From the NCBI GenBank assembly GCA_026987255.1, contig JALSNA010000317.1, positions 1 through 9,860 of the forward strand: a DNA stretch of 9,860 nt, in the 5' to 3' direction. A model generated the notes under the pieces. The model did no database searches. It was given only the letters and a program-made list of their open reading frames with translations, and was not told where the DNA came from. Origin of the DNA: Hyphomicrobiales bacterium (GTDB lineage Bacteria; Pseudomonadota; Alphaproteobacteria; Rhizobiales; Aestuariivirgaceae). Shown here piece after piece: positions 1-6,623 of the stretch. A program made the position numbers and the translations under genes. Numbering within the stretch: the first letter of the stretch is position 1; each line of letters begins with the position of its first letter.

Positions 1-849
1 CAATTTGCCCAGATTCCATTCGCGCTTGCCCGCCAGCCTGGGATCGAGAGCCGGTTTGTGGACACCGGCCTGCCTGTCCAGTTCATAGCGCACCGGGGAA
101 GAATCGACGCGGCGGATGTCCTCGTCCAGGGTTTTCATCTGCTGAAAGCGGATGTTGGGGCGGGTGATGGCAGGATCGGGAAAGCCGGGGATGGCGATTT
201 CGGCCTGGCAGCGGCCATCGGGGATGTCCTCGATGACGCCGAAATCCAGCGCATTGCCCAGGCAGGCGGCAACGCAGGCCGGCTTGAGCCCCACCTCCAG
301 CCGATCGACGCACATGTTGCACTTGCTCACATGGCCGGCGACGGGGTCGAGCTGGGGGGCGTTGTAGGGGCACACCCAGGTGCAATAGCCGCAGCCGAAG
401 CAGATGTCCGGGTCCTGCAACACCGCGCCATATTCGGCGAACTTGGTATAGGCGCGGGTCGGGCAGCCCTTCAGGCACACCGGATCCTCGCAATGGTTGC
501 AGGCCATGGAGATGTTGAGGCGGCGATAGGCCGGCCATGTGCCGCTCTCGACGATGCCGACGGAGCGAAAGGCGATATGGGCCGGGGTCTGGTTCTTCTC
601 GGCGCAGGCGGTCTCGCAGGCATGGCAGGCAATGCAGTTGTCGGCATTGAAATAGAAGCCGTGCTGGCGGTAGCGGTTGGGATTTTGCCGGTTGGGGCCG
701 GGCTCCTCGCCATTGATCACGAAGGGATCGCTGCGCAATGGGTCATCCTCGCCGGCCAGCTCGACGGGCGTTCCGTAACGGCTCTTTTCGGGGCCTTTCC
801 TGTCGCGCAACAGGGCATATTCCGGTTCGTGTTCGCGGCGGTCAAACAT
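1..849 (-). CDS. DmsB/NrfC-like 4x[4Fe-4S] ferredoxin subunit of a molybdoenzyme (partial, 3' end outside window)
   Basis: The reading frame is open from ATG at 849 to the window edge (283 codons, no stop). It shows the 16-cysteine pattern of DmsB/PhsB/NrfC-type electron-transfer subunits: C72-x2-C75-x2-C78-x3-C82, C117-x2-C120-x4-C125-x3-C129, C150-x2-C153-x2-C156-x3-C160, and C177-x2-C180 with C192-x3-C196. This predicts four [4Fe-4S] clusters. About 65 residues precede the first cluster and at least 85 follow the last, so it is longer than E. coli DmsB (about 205 aa). No signal peptide or twin-arginine motif is visible, so it should be cytoplasmic. The start is supported by GGAGAAAG at 852-859, 5 nt upstream. 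It lies 30 bp after the nitrate reductase stop, so it is almost certainly co-transcribed. I infer that it passes electrons to that enzyme. A DmsC-like anchor might follow beyond position 1, but this cannot be seen. Confidence 0.88.
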   Translation of the reverse strand, partial: MFDRREHEPEYALLRDRKGPEKSRYGTPVELAGEDDPLRSDPFVINGEEPGPNRQNPNRYRQHGFYFNADNCIACHACETACAEKNQTPAHIAFRSVGIVESGTWPAYRRLNISMACNHCEDPVCLKGCPTRAYTKFAEYGAVLQDPDICFGCGYCTWVCPYNAPQLDPVAGHVSKCNMCVDRLEVGLKPACVAACLGNALDFGVIEDIPDGRCQAEIAIPGFPDPAITRPNIRFQQMKTLDEDIRRVDSSPVRYELDRQAGVHKPALDPRLAGKREWNLGKL

Positions 850-879
850 GTCTTTCTCCAGTCACGGCGCGCATGGGGG

Positions 880-3084
880 TCAGAAGGTGCGCCGGTTCAG
901 GCTCAGCTTTGCGGCCTGCTGCTGATCGGCGATTTTTTCGATGCGCACCGCCTGCTGCTTGTAGGCGGGCTGGCGCGAATGGGGATCGAGCAGGCCAAGA
1001 GTCAAACGGTTGGCGGCATTGTGGAAATGGAAGGGCAGAAACACCATGTCCGGCGGCACCCGGCCGGTGGGCATGGCCATGACCACGGCATCGCCGCGGC
1101 GCGAGACCAGGCGCACATATTCGCCATGGGCAATGCCCAGATCGCGGGCCGCATCCGGGTTGATCTCGATGAAGGGGATGGGCGAGAACTTGTTGTTGCC
1201 GGCGATCTTGCCGGTCTTGGTGCGGCCGTGCCAGTGCTCGATGAGGCGGCCGGTGTTGAGCCAGAAGGGATAATCGGCATCGGGGCGCTCGTTGTTGTCC
1301 TCCCAGGGCAGCGGAATGAGCCGGGCGCGGCCATCGGCATGCATGAAGCTGGCCGGCTTTTCATAAAGGCGCACGCCGCCCTTTCGGGGCTCCTCGCCCG
1401 CCTCGCGCTGCTCCTTCGTATAGGGCCATTGCACGCCCTTGTGCTCCTCCAGCAGGGCATGGTCCATGCCGGAGATATCGGCCAGGCGGCCATGGGAGAT
1501 TTTTGCCATCTCCTTGAAGATATCGCCGGCCTTTTCGGGAAAGGTCATCGTGCCATCGCGGTTGAAGCGTTCGGCCAGGCGGTTGAAGATCCACAGATCG
1601 GGCCTGGCCTCGCCGGGGGGAGCGACGATGGGCCTGACGCGGTTGATGCGCCTTTCGGTATTGGTCATGACGCCGTCCTTTTCCGCCCAGGTGGCGCCGG
1701 GCAGATAGAGATGGGCGTATTGCACCGATTCGGCATCCACGTAGCAATCCTGCACGCAACAGAACTCCAGCTGTTCCATGGCGCGGCGCACCTGCGCGGT
1801 GTTGGGCAAGGAGGTGAGCGGATTGGTGGCGATGAGCCACAGGCCCTTGATTTCGCCCGCCTCCATGGCCTTGTAGATATCCGTCTGGGTCAGGCCGCGG
1901 CTGCACGGGAAGATGTCCTCCTCCACGCCCCAGAACCGGGCGATCTCGGCGCGGTCGGCATCGTTCTCAAGGTAGCGGAAATTGGGCAGGCCGGAGCACG
2001 AGGACCACTCGCGCGTGCCCATGGCGTTGCACTGGCCGGTGATGGACAGCGAGGTGCCGCCCTTCCTGCCGATGTTGCCGGTGATCAGCGCCAGGGTGTT
2101 GATGCCGGTCACCCCGTCGGAGCCGTGGGTGGACTGGTTGATGCCCATGGTCCAGATCTGCATGGCGGCCCTGGCGCGGGCAAAGGCGCGGGCCACCGAG
2201 ACGATGGTATCGGGGTGGATGCCGGTGATCTGGCTGGCGCGGTCCGGCGTCCATTTCGCCACCTCTTCCTTGAGCTCGTCGAGGCCGGAGCAGTTGGCGG
2301 CGATATACTCAGCATCCTCCAGCTTCTCGGCGAAGATGACGTGCATCATGGCGTTCATCAGCGGCACGTCGGTGCCGGGGCGGATGGGCAGGTGCAGATC
2401 GGCCTCCTGGGCCAGCATGGTGACGCGCGGATCGACGGCCACAAGGGGGAAGCCGCGCCGTTCGCGGGCATCCTTCATGCGCCAGTAGATGATGGGGTGC
2501 TGCTCGGGCAGGTTGGAGCCCCAGGCGATGAGATAACCGGTGTGCTCGAAATCATCATAGCAGCCGGGCGGGCCGTCGGAGCCGAAGGAGCGCTTGTAGC
2601 CGGAGACGGCGGAGGCCATGCACAAGGTGGTGTTGCCGTCATAGTTGTTGGTGTGGATGAGGCCGCGGGTGAGCTTGCCCAGGGTGTAGAACTCCTCGGT
2701 CAGCATCTGGCCGGTGGAGATGATGGCAAAGGAATCGCGGCCATGTTTTTTCTGGATGCGGCGGATTTCGTCATGCAGCAGGTCCAGCCCCTCGTCCCAG
2801 CTGGCGGGGGTGAAATCCTCGCCGATGTGATCGCGCCGCAGAACCTGCGTGCCGCGCCCGGCGGTTTCGAAGAGCTCGAACTCGAAAATGCCCTTCAGGC
2901 ACAGCTTGCCACGGTTGACATCGGCCTCGGCATTGCCGCGGCAGGAAATGGCGCGCCCCTGGGCATCGAGGCCGACATCGATGGAGCAGCCGGTGGAGCA
3001 ATAGCCGCAGGTTACCGTCTCCCAGCGCGCCACGTCCTTTTGTGGCAGGCTGACGGGATTTTTCTTCGTTCGTCCGAACAGCAT
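880..3084 (-). CDS. nasC: Assimilatory nitrate reductase catalytic subunit (molybdopterin oxidoreductase, NasC/NarB type)
   Basis: A protein of 734 aa that should reduce nitrate to nitrite in the cytoplasm. The N-terminus has the [4Fe-4S] ligands C26-x2-C29-x3-C33 and C62 (in GKLCLKG). C155 in LCMASAV is the likely molybdenum-ligating cysteine, as in NapA/NarB/NasA proteins. The C-terminal molybdopterin-dinucleotide-binding domain carries GRLIEHWHGRTKTG at about 612-625, matching the family GR-x-x-x-x-WH-x-x-T-x-TG motif. The length equals cyanobacterial NarB and Paracoccus NasC. There is no C-terminal BFD-like [2Fe-2S] domain as in Klebsiella NasA, and no FAD/NADH module, so a separate electron donor is needed; the next gene is the obvious candidate. 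No Tat signal is seen. I chose the MLFGRTKKN start because upstream in-frame Met codons give an unconserved extension running into the 3168-3196 repeat; the ribosome site (around AAAGGCG) is weak. The symbol varies in the literature (nasA, nasC, narB). Confidence 0.93.
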   Translation of the reverse strand: MLFGRTKKNPVSLPQKDVARWETVTCGYCSTGCSIDVGLDAQGRAISCRGNAEADVNRGKLCLKGIFEFELFETAGRGTQVLRRDHIGEDFTPASWDEGLDLLHDEIRRIQKKHGRDSFAIISTGQMLTEEFYTLGKLTRGLIHTNNYDGNTTLCMASAVSGYKRSFGSDGPPGCYDDFEHTGYLIAWGSNLPEQHPIIYWRMKDARERRGFPLVAVDPRVTMLAQEADLHLPIRPGTDVPLMNAMMHVIFAEKLEDAEYIAANCSGLDELKEEVAKWTPDRASQITGIHPDTIVSVARAFARARAAMQIWTMGINQSTHGSDGVTGINTLALITGNIGRKGGTSLSITGQCNAMGTREWSSCSGLPNFRYLENDADRAEIARFWGVEEDIFPCSRGLTQTDIYKAMEAGEIKGLWLIATNPLTSLPNTAQVRRAMEQLEFCCVQDCYVDAESVQYAHLYLPGATWAEKDGVMTNTERRINRVRPIVAPPGEARPDLWIFNRLAERFNRDGTMTFPEKAGDIFKEMAKISHGRLADISGMDHALLEEHKGVQWPYTKEQREAGEEPRKGGVRLYEKPASFMHADGRARLIPLPWEDNNERPDADYPFWLNTGRLIEHWHGRTKTGKIAGNNKFSPIPFIEINPDAARDLGIAHGEYVRLVSRRGDAVVMAMPTGRVPPDMVFLPFHFHNAANRLTLGLLDPHSRQPAYKQQAVRIEKIADQQQAAKLSLNRRTF

Positions 3085-3167
3085 GGTTATCGCCTTTGCC
3101 TGTTGCGGTGTTCGTCCAGCGGGCCGATTCTCCAGCATCGGCGGCCTGGCCCGTGGCCATCGTGCGA

Positions 3168-3196
3168 TGGATCCCCGGGTCAAGCCCGGGGATGAC
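3168..3196. repeat. Solitary dispersed palindromic repeat (GGATCCCC...GGGGATGAC type)
   Basis: A hairpin-forming palindrome with arms ATCCCCGGG (3171-3179) and CCCGGGGAT (3185-3193), loop TCAAG, flanked by TGG on the left and GAC on the right. It shares its outer layout TGGATYCC...GGRATGAC with the two copies at 3635-3660 and 3708-3733. It sits in the 156-bp gap between nirD and nasC, so the operon mRNA would carry it as a stem-loop between the two coding regions. It resembles dispersed extragenic palindromes common in proteobacteria; no mobility gene is nearby. Confidence 0.75.
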
Positions 3197-3240
3197 GAGA
3201 GGGGGAGGCCGCGCCGAGCACCTCTCCCGCGCCGGAGCCG

Positions 3241-3573
3241 CTACAACTTCAAGAATATCGCGCCGTTTTCCACTTTCACTTCGAAGGTGCGGGCCTGGCC
3301 TTCATCGGCGCCGGTGGCTTCACCGGTCTTCAGGTCGATGACCCAGTTGTGCAAGGGGCAGGTGACGCGGCAGTCATGGACGATGCCTTCCGACAGCGGG
3401 CCGCCCTTGTGGGGGCATCTGTTGTCCAGGGCATAGAAATTGCCATCTCCGGCATGGAACAGGCCGATGTCGCCCTGCTTCGTCTTCACCACCCGCGCCA
3501 TCAGCGGCGGGATGTCCGCCACCTTCGCCACTTCCACCCATTCCTGCGTCATGATACCTGCCGTGTCGTTCAT
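3241..3573 (-). CDS. nirD: Nitrite reductase small subunit, Rieske [2Fe-2S] ferredoxin (NirD/NasG type)
   Basis: A 110-aa single-domain Rieske protein. The cluster motifs are complete: C53-P-H55 (CPHKGGPLSEG) and C72-P-L-H75 (CPLHNW). It is therefore an iron-sulfur protein like Paracoccus NasG, unlike E. coli NirD, which has the fold but lacks the ligands. It should act with NirB in the six-electron reduction of nitrite to ammonium in the cytoplasm, probably in electron transfer or complex stability. The gene lies 216 bp downstream of nirB on the same strand, a gap filled mostly by a palindromic repeat pair, and 156 bp ahead of nasC. Two starts are possible: Met1 at 3573, with no obvious ribosome site, and Met8 at 3552, preceded by GCAGG. 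The shorter form (103 aa) fits usual NirD lengths equally well. Confidence 0.93.
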   Translation of the reverse strand: MNDTAGIMTQEWVEVAKVADIPPLMARVVKTKQGDIGLFHAGDGNFYALDNRCPHKGGPLSEGIVHDCRVTCPLHNWVIDLKTGEATGADEGQARTFEVKVENGAIFLKL

Positions 3574-3634
3574 GGTTGTTGCACTGTCATTTGGTCATTG
3601 CCGCATGCTTTCGTCAGCACCCTGTCATTTTTCC

Positions 3635-3733
3635 GTCATCCCCGCGCAAGCGGGGATCCACCGCACGCTTCCACAATTCCATGAGCTGAGCTTGCGGATA
3701 CCTGCTCTGGATTCCCGCTTTCGCGGGAATGAC
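3635..3733. repeat. Inverted pair of dispersed palindromic repeats (MITE/BIME-like unit)
   Basis: Two related hairpins face each other. The first is 3635-3660, arms ATCCCCGC/GCGGGGAT around GCAA. The second is 3708-3733, arms ATTCCCGC/GCGGGAAT around TTTC. The outer ends are GTCAT...ATGAC and the inner ends are GGATCCA...TGGATTCC, so the whole 99-bp unit is bounded by imperfect terminal inverted repeats. The second copy fits the pattern ATTCCC-N8-GGGAAT known as dRS3 in Neisseria. It occupies much of the nirB-nirD gap. Transcribed RNA could form two local hairpins or one long hairpin, which could stabilise the nirB 3' end or attenuate downstream expression. No transposase is present; calling it a non-autonomous element is inference. 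Confidence 0.75.
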
Positions 3734-3789
3734 GACAGGGGGCGGCATTGACGGATATGGCGATGATGAAGAGGCATGCATGATCTCCG

Positions 3790-6225
3790 TTACACCAGCT
3801 CGGCCACCGGCTTGAAGAACGCATCTTCCTTCTCCGACAGCTCGTGCCAGGGGTCTTTCTGGGCAAATTGCTGGGAGAAGAGGAAGCGCTCCCGCAGGGC
3901 CTTGCGGGTGGCCTCATCCTCCAGCTGCTCCTTGACCCGGGCCAGGCCGGTGCGCTCGATCCACGGGGCGGTGCGCTCGCCATAGCGGGCCTGCTCGCGG
4001 TAGAGCTGGATGAAGGCGGCGGCCCATTCGAGCACCTCGTCTTCCGTTGCCACCCTGGTCAGCAGATCGGTGACGCGCACCTTGATGCCGCCATTGCCGC
4101 CGACATGCAGTTCATAGCCCGATTCGACGCAGACGACGCCGAAATCCTTGATGGTGGCCTCCGCGCAGTTGCGCGGGCAGCCGGAGACGCCGAACTTGAA
4201 CTTGTGCGGCATCCAGCTGCCCCAGCTCATCTTTTCCAGCTTGACGCCCAGGCCGGTGGAATCCTGGGTGCCCATGCGGCACCAGTTGGAGCCGGCGCAG
4301 GTCTTTACGGTGCGCAAGGCCTTGCCATAGGCGTGGCCGGAGACCATGCCGGCGGCGTTGAGATCGGCCCAGACGGCGGGCAGGTCTTCCTTTTTCACCC
4401 CGAACAGGTCGATGCGCTGGCCGCCGGTGACCTTCATTTCCGGAATGTCGTATTTCTCCGCGACATCGGCGATGGCGCGCAGCTCCTTCGGATTGGTCAG
4501 GCCGCCCCACATGCGCGGCACGACGGAATAGGTGCCGTCCTTCTGGATGTTGCCATGCAGGCGCTCGTTGACGAAGCGCGAGGCGCGGGCGTCCTCATAT
4601 TCGCCGGGCCAGGCGCAGAGCAGATAATAGTTGAGCGCCGGGCGGCAGGTGGCGCAACCATCGGGATTGCGCCATTCGAGGAAATGCATGACATCGGGGA
4701 TGGATTTCAGGCCATTTTCGCGGATCGCGCCCCTGACCTGGTCGTGGGTGTAGTCGGTGCAGCCGCACAGGGGCTTTTCCGATGGGGCGGGCGAATAATC
4801 CCCGCCCAGGGTGGAGGCCAGGATCTGCTCGACGAGGCCGGTGCAGGAGCCGCAGGAGGCGGAGGCCTTGGTGTGGGCGCGCACATCCTCCAGGGTGAAC
4901 AGGCCCTTTTCGGTGATGGCGCGCACGATGTCGCCCTTGGTGACGCCGTTGCAGCCGCAGACTTCCGCCGTATCGGGCATGGCCTCGGCCATGTTCTCGC
5001 CATGGCCGGAATCGCCCAGATGGGACTGGCCGAGCAGCAGGCGGGCGCGCATTTCGGAAATATCCGTGCCCTCGCGGATGAGCTGGAAATACCACGAGCC
5101 ATCCACCGTATCGCCATAGAGCACCGCGCCTTCCAGGCGGTCATTGCGCACCACCAGTTTCTTGTAGACGCCGCCCTTTTCGTCCTTCATGACGATCTCC
5201 TCGGCGCCGGGGCGGCCGAGAAAGTCTCCGGCGGAGAACAGGTCGATGCCGGTGACCTTCAGCTTGGTGGAGGTCACCGAGCCTTCATAGGTCATCCAGC
5301 CGCGCCCGCCCAGGTGATTGGCCAGGACGCGGGCCTGCTCGTAAAGCGGCGCAACCAGGCCATAGCAGACGCCGCGATGCTGGACGCATTCGCCCAGGGC
5401 ATAGATGCGCGCGTCATAGGTCATCATCCAGTCATTGACCACGATGCCGCGCTGGCAATGGATGCCGGCCTTTTTGGCCAGCTCGATATTGGGCACGATG
5501 CCGGCCGCCATGACCACCAGATCGGCGGGGATTTCCCTGCCGTCGCTGGTGCGCAGGGCGCGCACGCGGCCATCATCGCCGCCAATCAGTTGCGAGGTTT
5601 GCGCGGGCATGAGGAAGTTCATGCCGCGCTCTTCCAGCGAGGCGCGCAGCATGGCCCCGGCGGTCTTGTCCAGCTGGCGCTCCATGAGGGTGTCCATGAG
5701 ATGGACGACGGTAACATCCATGCCGTTCTTCATCAGGCCATTGGCCGCCTCCAGGCCCAGAAGGCCGCCGCCGATGACCACCGCGTTGCGATACTTCGCG
5801 GCCGCCTCGATCATGGCCTCGACATCGGCAATGTCGCGAAAGCCGATGACACCATCGAGGTCCGCGCCGGGCACGGGCAGGATGAAGGGCTTCGAGCCGG
5901 TGGCGATGATCAGCCGGTCATAGGGAATCTTGCGGCCATCGGCCAGCTCCACCTGGCGCTGGCGGCGCAAGATGCCGGTGGCGGCGGTGCCGGCGATCAG
6001 TTCGATGCCGTTTTCGGCATACCACTGGGGGGTGTTGAGAATGATTTCATCGAAGGAGGCCTCTCCGGCGAGCACCGGGGAGAGCAAGATGCGGTTGTAA
6101 TTGCCATGGGGCTCATCGCCTATGATGGTGATGGCATATCTGTCCGGATTGATCTTCAGAAGTTCCTCGATGGCGCGCACCCCGGCCATGCCATTGCCGA
6201 TGACGACCAGTCTTTCCTTGTCCAT
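3790..6225 (-). CDS. nirB: Assimilatory nitrite reductase [NAD(P)H] large subunit NirB
   Basis: An 811-aa protein with the full NirB layout. An FAD-binding motif VVIGNGMAG is at 7-15 and an NAD(P)H-binding motif VVIGGGLLGLEA at 149-160. Two BFD-like [2Fe-2S] regions follow (C423, C425, C458, C461; then C487, C489, C524, C527). Next comes a nitrite/sulfite reductase ferredoxin-like half-domain, and then the siroheme-[4Fe-4S] ligands C643-x5-C649 and C683-x3-C687. It catalyses the six-electron reduction of nitrite to ammonium in the cytoplasm. The length is close to the usual 810-850 aa. I chose MDKERLVVIG because the FAD fold begins immediately after it; the 27 residues upstream in frame are not family-like and overlap the 5' leader. 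It is the first gene of the minus-strand operon, about 55 nt downstream of the start site predicted for the sigma-54 promoter at 6291-6305. Confidence 0.97.
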   Translation of the reverse strand: MDKERLVVIGNGMAGVRAIEELLKINPDRYAITIIGDEPHGNYNRILLSPVLAGEASFDEIILNTPQWYAENGIELIAGTAATGILRRQRQVELADGRKIPYDRLIIATGSKPFILPVPGADLDGVIGFRDIADVEAMIEAAAKYRNAVVIGGGLLGLEAANGLMKNGMDVTVVHLMDTLMERQLDKTAGAMLRASLEERGMNFLMPAQTSQLIGGDDGRVRALRTSDGREIPADLVVMAAGIVPNIELAKKAGIHCQRGIVVNDWMMTYDARIYALGECVQHRGVCYGLVAPLYEQARVLANHLGGRGWMTYEGSVTSTKLKVTGIDLFSAGDFLGRPGAEEIVMKDEKGGVYKKLVVRNDRLEGAVLYGDTVDGSWYFQLIREGTDISEMRARLLLGQSHLGDSGHGENMAEAMPDTAEVCGCNGVTKGDIVRAITEKGLFTLEDVRAHTKASASCGSCTGLVEQILASTLGGDYSPAPSEKPLCGCTDYTHDQVRGAIRENGLKSIPDVMHFLEWRNPDGCATCRPALNYYLLCAWPGEYEDARASRFVNERLHGNIQKDGTYSVVPRMWGGLTNPKELRAIADVAEKYDIPEMKVTGGQRIDLFGVKKEDLPAVWADLNAAGMVSGHAYGKALRTVKTCAGSNWCRMGTQDSTGLGVKLEKMSWGSWMPHKFKFGVSGCPRNCAEATIKDFGVVCVESGYELHVGGNGGIKVRVTDLLTRVATEDEVLEWAAAFIQLYREQARYGERTAPWIERTGLARVKEQLEDEATRKALRERFLFSQQFAQKDPWHELSEKEDAFFKPVAELV

Positions 6226-6290
6226 GTTCTCAACACTTCCCGTTTGCCTTGGGGAGCCGGATTGCCGGCGGGTTCCTGGCCCGCATCTCC

Positions 6291-6305
6291 GCAAGGGGCG
6301 TGCCA
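6291..6305 (-). promoter_or_regulatory. Sigma-54 (RpoN) promoter of the nirB operon
   Basis: Read on the minus strand the site is TGGCACGCCCCTTGC, with the invariant GG (6304-6303) and GC (6292-6291) separated by exactly 10 nt. It matches the consensus TGGCACG-N4-TTGC at every fixed position. Transcription would start near 6280, giving a leader of about 55 nt before the nirB ATG. Such promoters need an AAA+ activator; the NtrC-like site upstream is the natural candidate. Confidence 0.85.
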
Positions 6306-6332
6306 AATCTGTGAGTCATTTGCAAAAAAATT

Positions 6333-6344
6333 ACAAGGCCTTGT
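6333..6344. promoter_or_regulatory. Perfect 12-bp palindrome, candidate operator
   Basis: ACAAGGCCTTGT is fully self-complementary and lies 28 bp upstream of the nirB -24 element. I do not recognise it as the site of a named regulator. A chance palindrome is possible. Confidence 0.25.
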
Positions 6345-6439
6345 TTTCATTACATTTTTCTTGTTTTTACGCCAATGTGGGCAAAGCGCCCCGGCCCCGC
6401 ATTGCTGCTCAATTGGCGGGCAAGGCCGTTTCGTTGTGC

Positions 6440-6459
6440 ATATTATTTAATCATAATAT
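6440..6459. promoter_or_regulatory. AT-rich inverted repeat beside the NtrC-like site
   Basis: ATATTAT (6440-6446) and ATAATAT (6453-6459) are exact inverted repeats around the spacer TTAATC. The repeat is bracketed by a GTGCA half-site (6436-6440) and a TGCAC half-site (6465-6469). It may mark a bendable segment (a weak IHF-like match, AATCAT-N4-TTT, starts at 6449) or a second protein site. Function unknown. Confidence 0.35.
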
Positions 6460-6464
6460 TTTAA

Positions 6465-6481
6465 TGCACTATTTTTGTGCA
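6465..6481. promoter_or_regulatory. NtrC-type enhancer dyad
   Basis: TGCAC-N7-GTGCA is a 17-bp dyad with perfect 5-bp arms, matching the NtrC consensus TGCACC-N5-GGTGCA except at the two innermost arm positions. It lies about 95 bp upstream of the predicted narK start site and about 190 bp upstream of the nirB one, normal enhancer distances for both sigma-54 promoters. A single shared enhancer is the simplest reading. Confidence 0.7.
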
Positions 6482-6541
6482 TTTTCCGTATCGCATTGTT
6501 TTCAATCATGTTTTTCCTTTCCTTCCGGATGGTGGAAGAGT

Positions 6542-6557
6542 TGGCACGGCCCTTGCC
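6542..6557 (+). promoter_or_regulatory. Sigma-54 (RpoN) promoter of narK
   Basis: TGGCACGGCCCTTGCC has GG at 6543-6544 and GC at 6555-6556 with exactly 10 nt between. Only the last consensus position (C for A/T) deviates. Transcription would start near 6568, about 56 nt before the narK ATG. It is almost the same sequence as the divergent nirB promoter. Confidence 0.85.
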
Positions 6558-6612
6558 ATTCACCAGGCAGGCGGCGCGCCCGGGGCGGGCCGGAGCAACG
6601 CACTCACATCTC

Positions 6613-6619
6613 GGAGAGA
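6613..6619 (+). promoter_or_regulatory. Ribosome binding site that fixes the narK start
   Basis: GGAGAGA lies 4 nt before the ATG at 6624. The earlier in-frame ATG at 6477 has no such site and lies upstream of the sigma-54 promoter, so it would not be on the transcript. Confidence 0.85.
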
Positions 6620-6623
6620 CCTC

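Larger units (their letters stand above)
6226..6623. promoter_or_regulatory. Divergent nirB / narK control region
   Basis: A 398-bp non-coding stretch between the divergent nirB and narK starts. Its centre (about 6306-6540) is much more AT-rich than the surrounding genes. It holds two outward-firing sigma-54 promoters (6291-6305 minus, 6542-6557 plus), an NtrC-like dyad (6465-6481), an AT-rich inverted repeat (6440-6459) and a 12-bp palindrome (6333-6344). Open frames crossing it lack ribosome sites and family-like sequence. Confidence 0.85.

Noticed and set aside
58..3195. A 1045-codon open frame on the plus strand, antisense to the ferredoxin and nitrate reductase genes.
   Set aside because: It mirrors real, motif-rich genes on the other strand, is composed of low-complexity Ala/Gly/His/Asp-rich sequence with no recognisable domain, and arises from GC-biased codon use.
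3635..3733. The palindromic repeats as a CRISPR array.
   Set aside because: There are only three copies, they are irregularly spaced and inverted, with no uniform spacers or cas genes.
6256..6269. A small hairpin GCCGG-CAAT-CCGGC in the nirB leader, considered as a NasR/NasT-type antitermination element.
   Set aside because: The stem is only 5 bp, there is no second hairpin and no T-tract, so a leader attenuator is not supported.
3844..6450. An 868-codon open frame on the plus strand, antisense to nirB.
   Set aside because: Same cause: it shadows nirB, has no family motifs, and runs through the nirB promoter region.
6477..6623. A longer NarK with 49 extra N-terminal residues from ATG 6477.
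   Set aside because: The extension overlaps the NtrC-like site and the sigma-54 promoter, lacks a ribosome site, and is not membrane-like.
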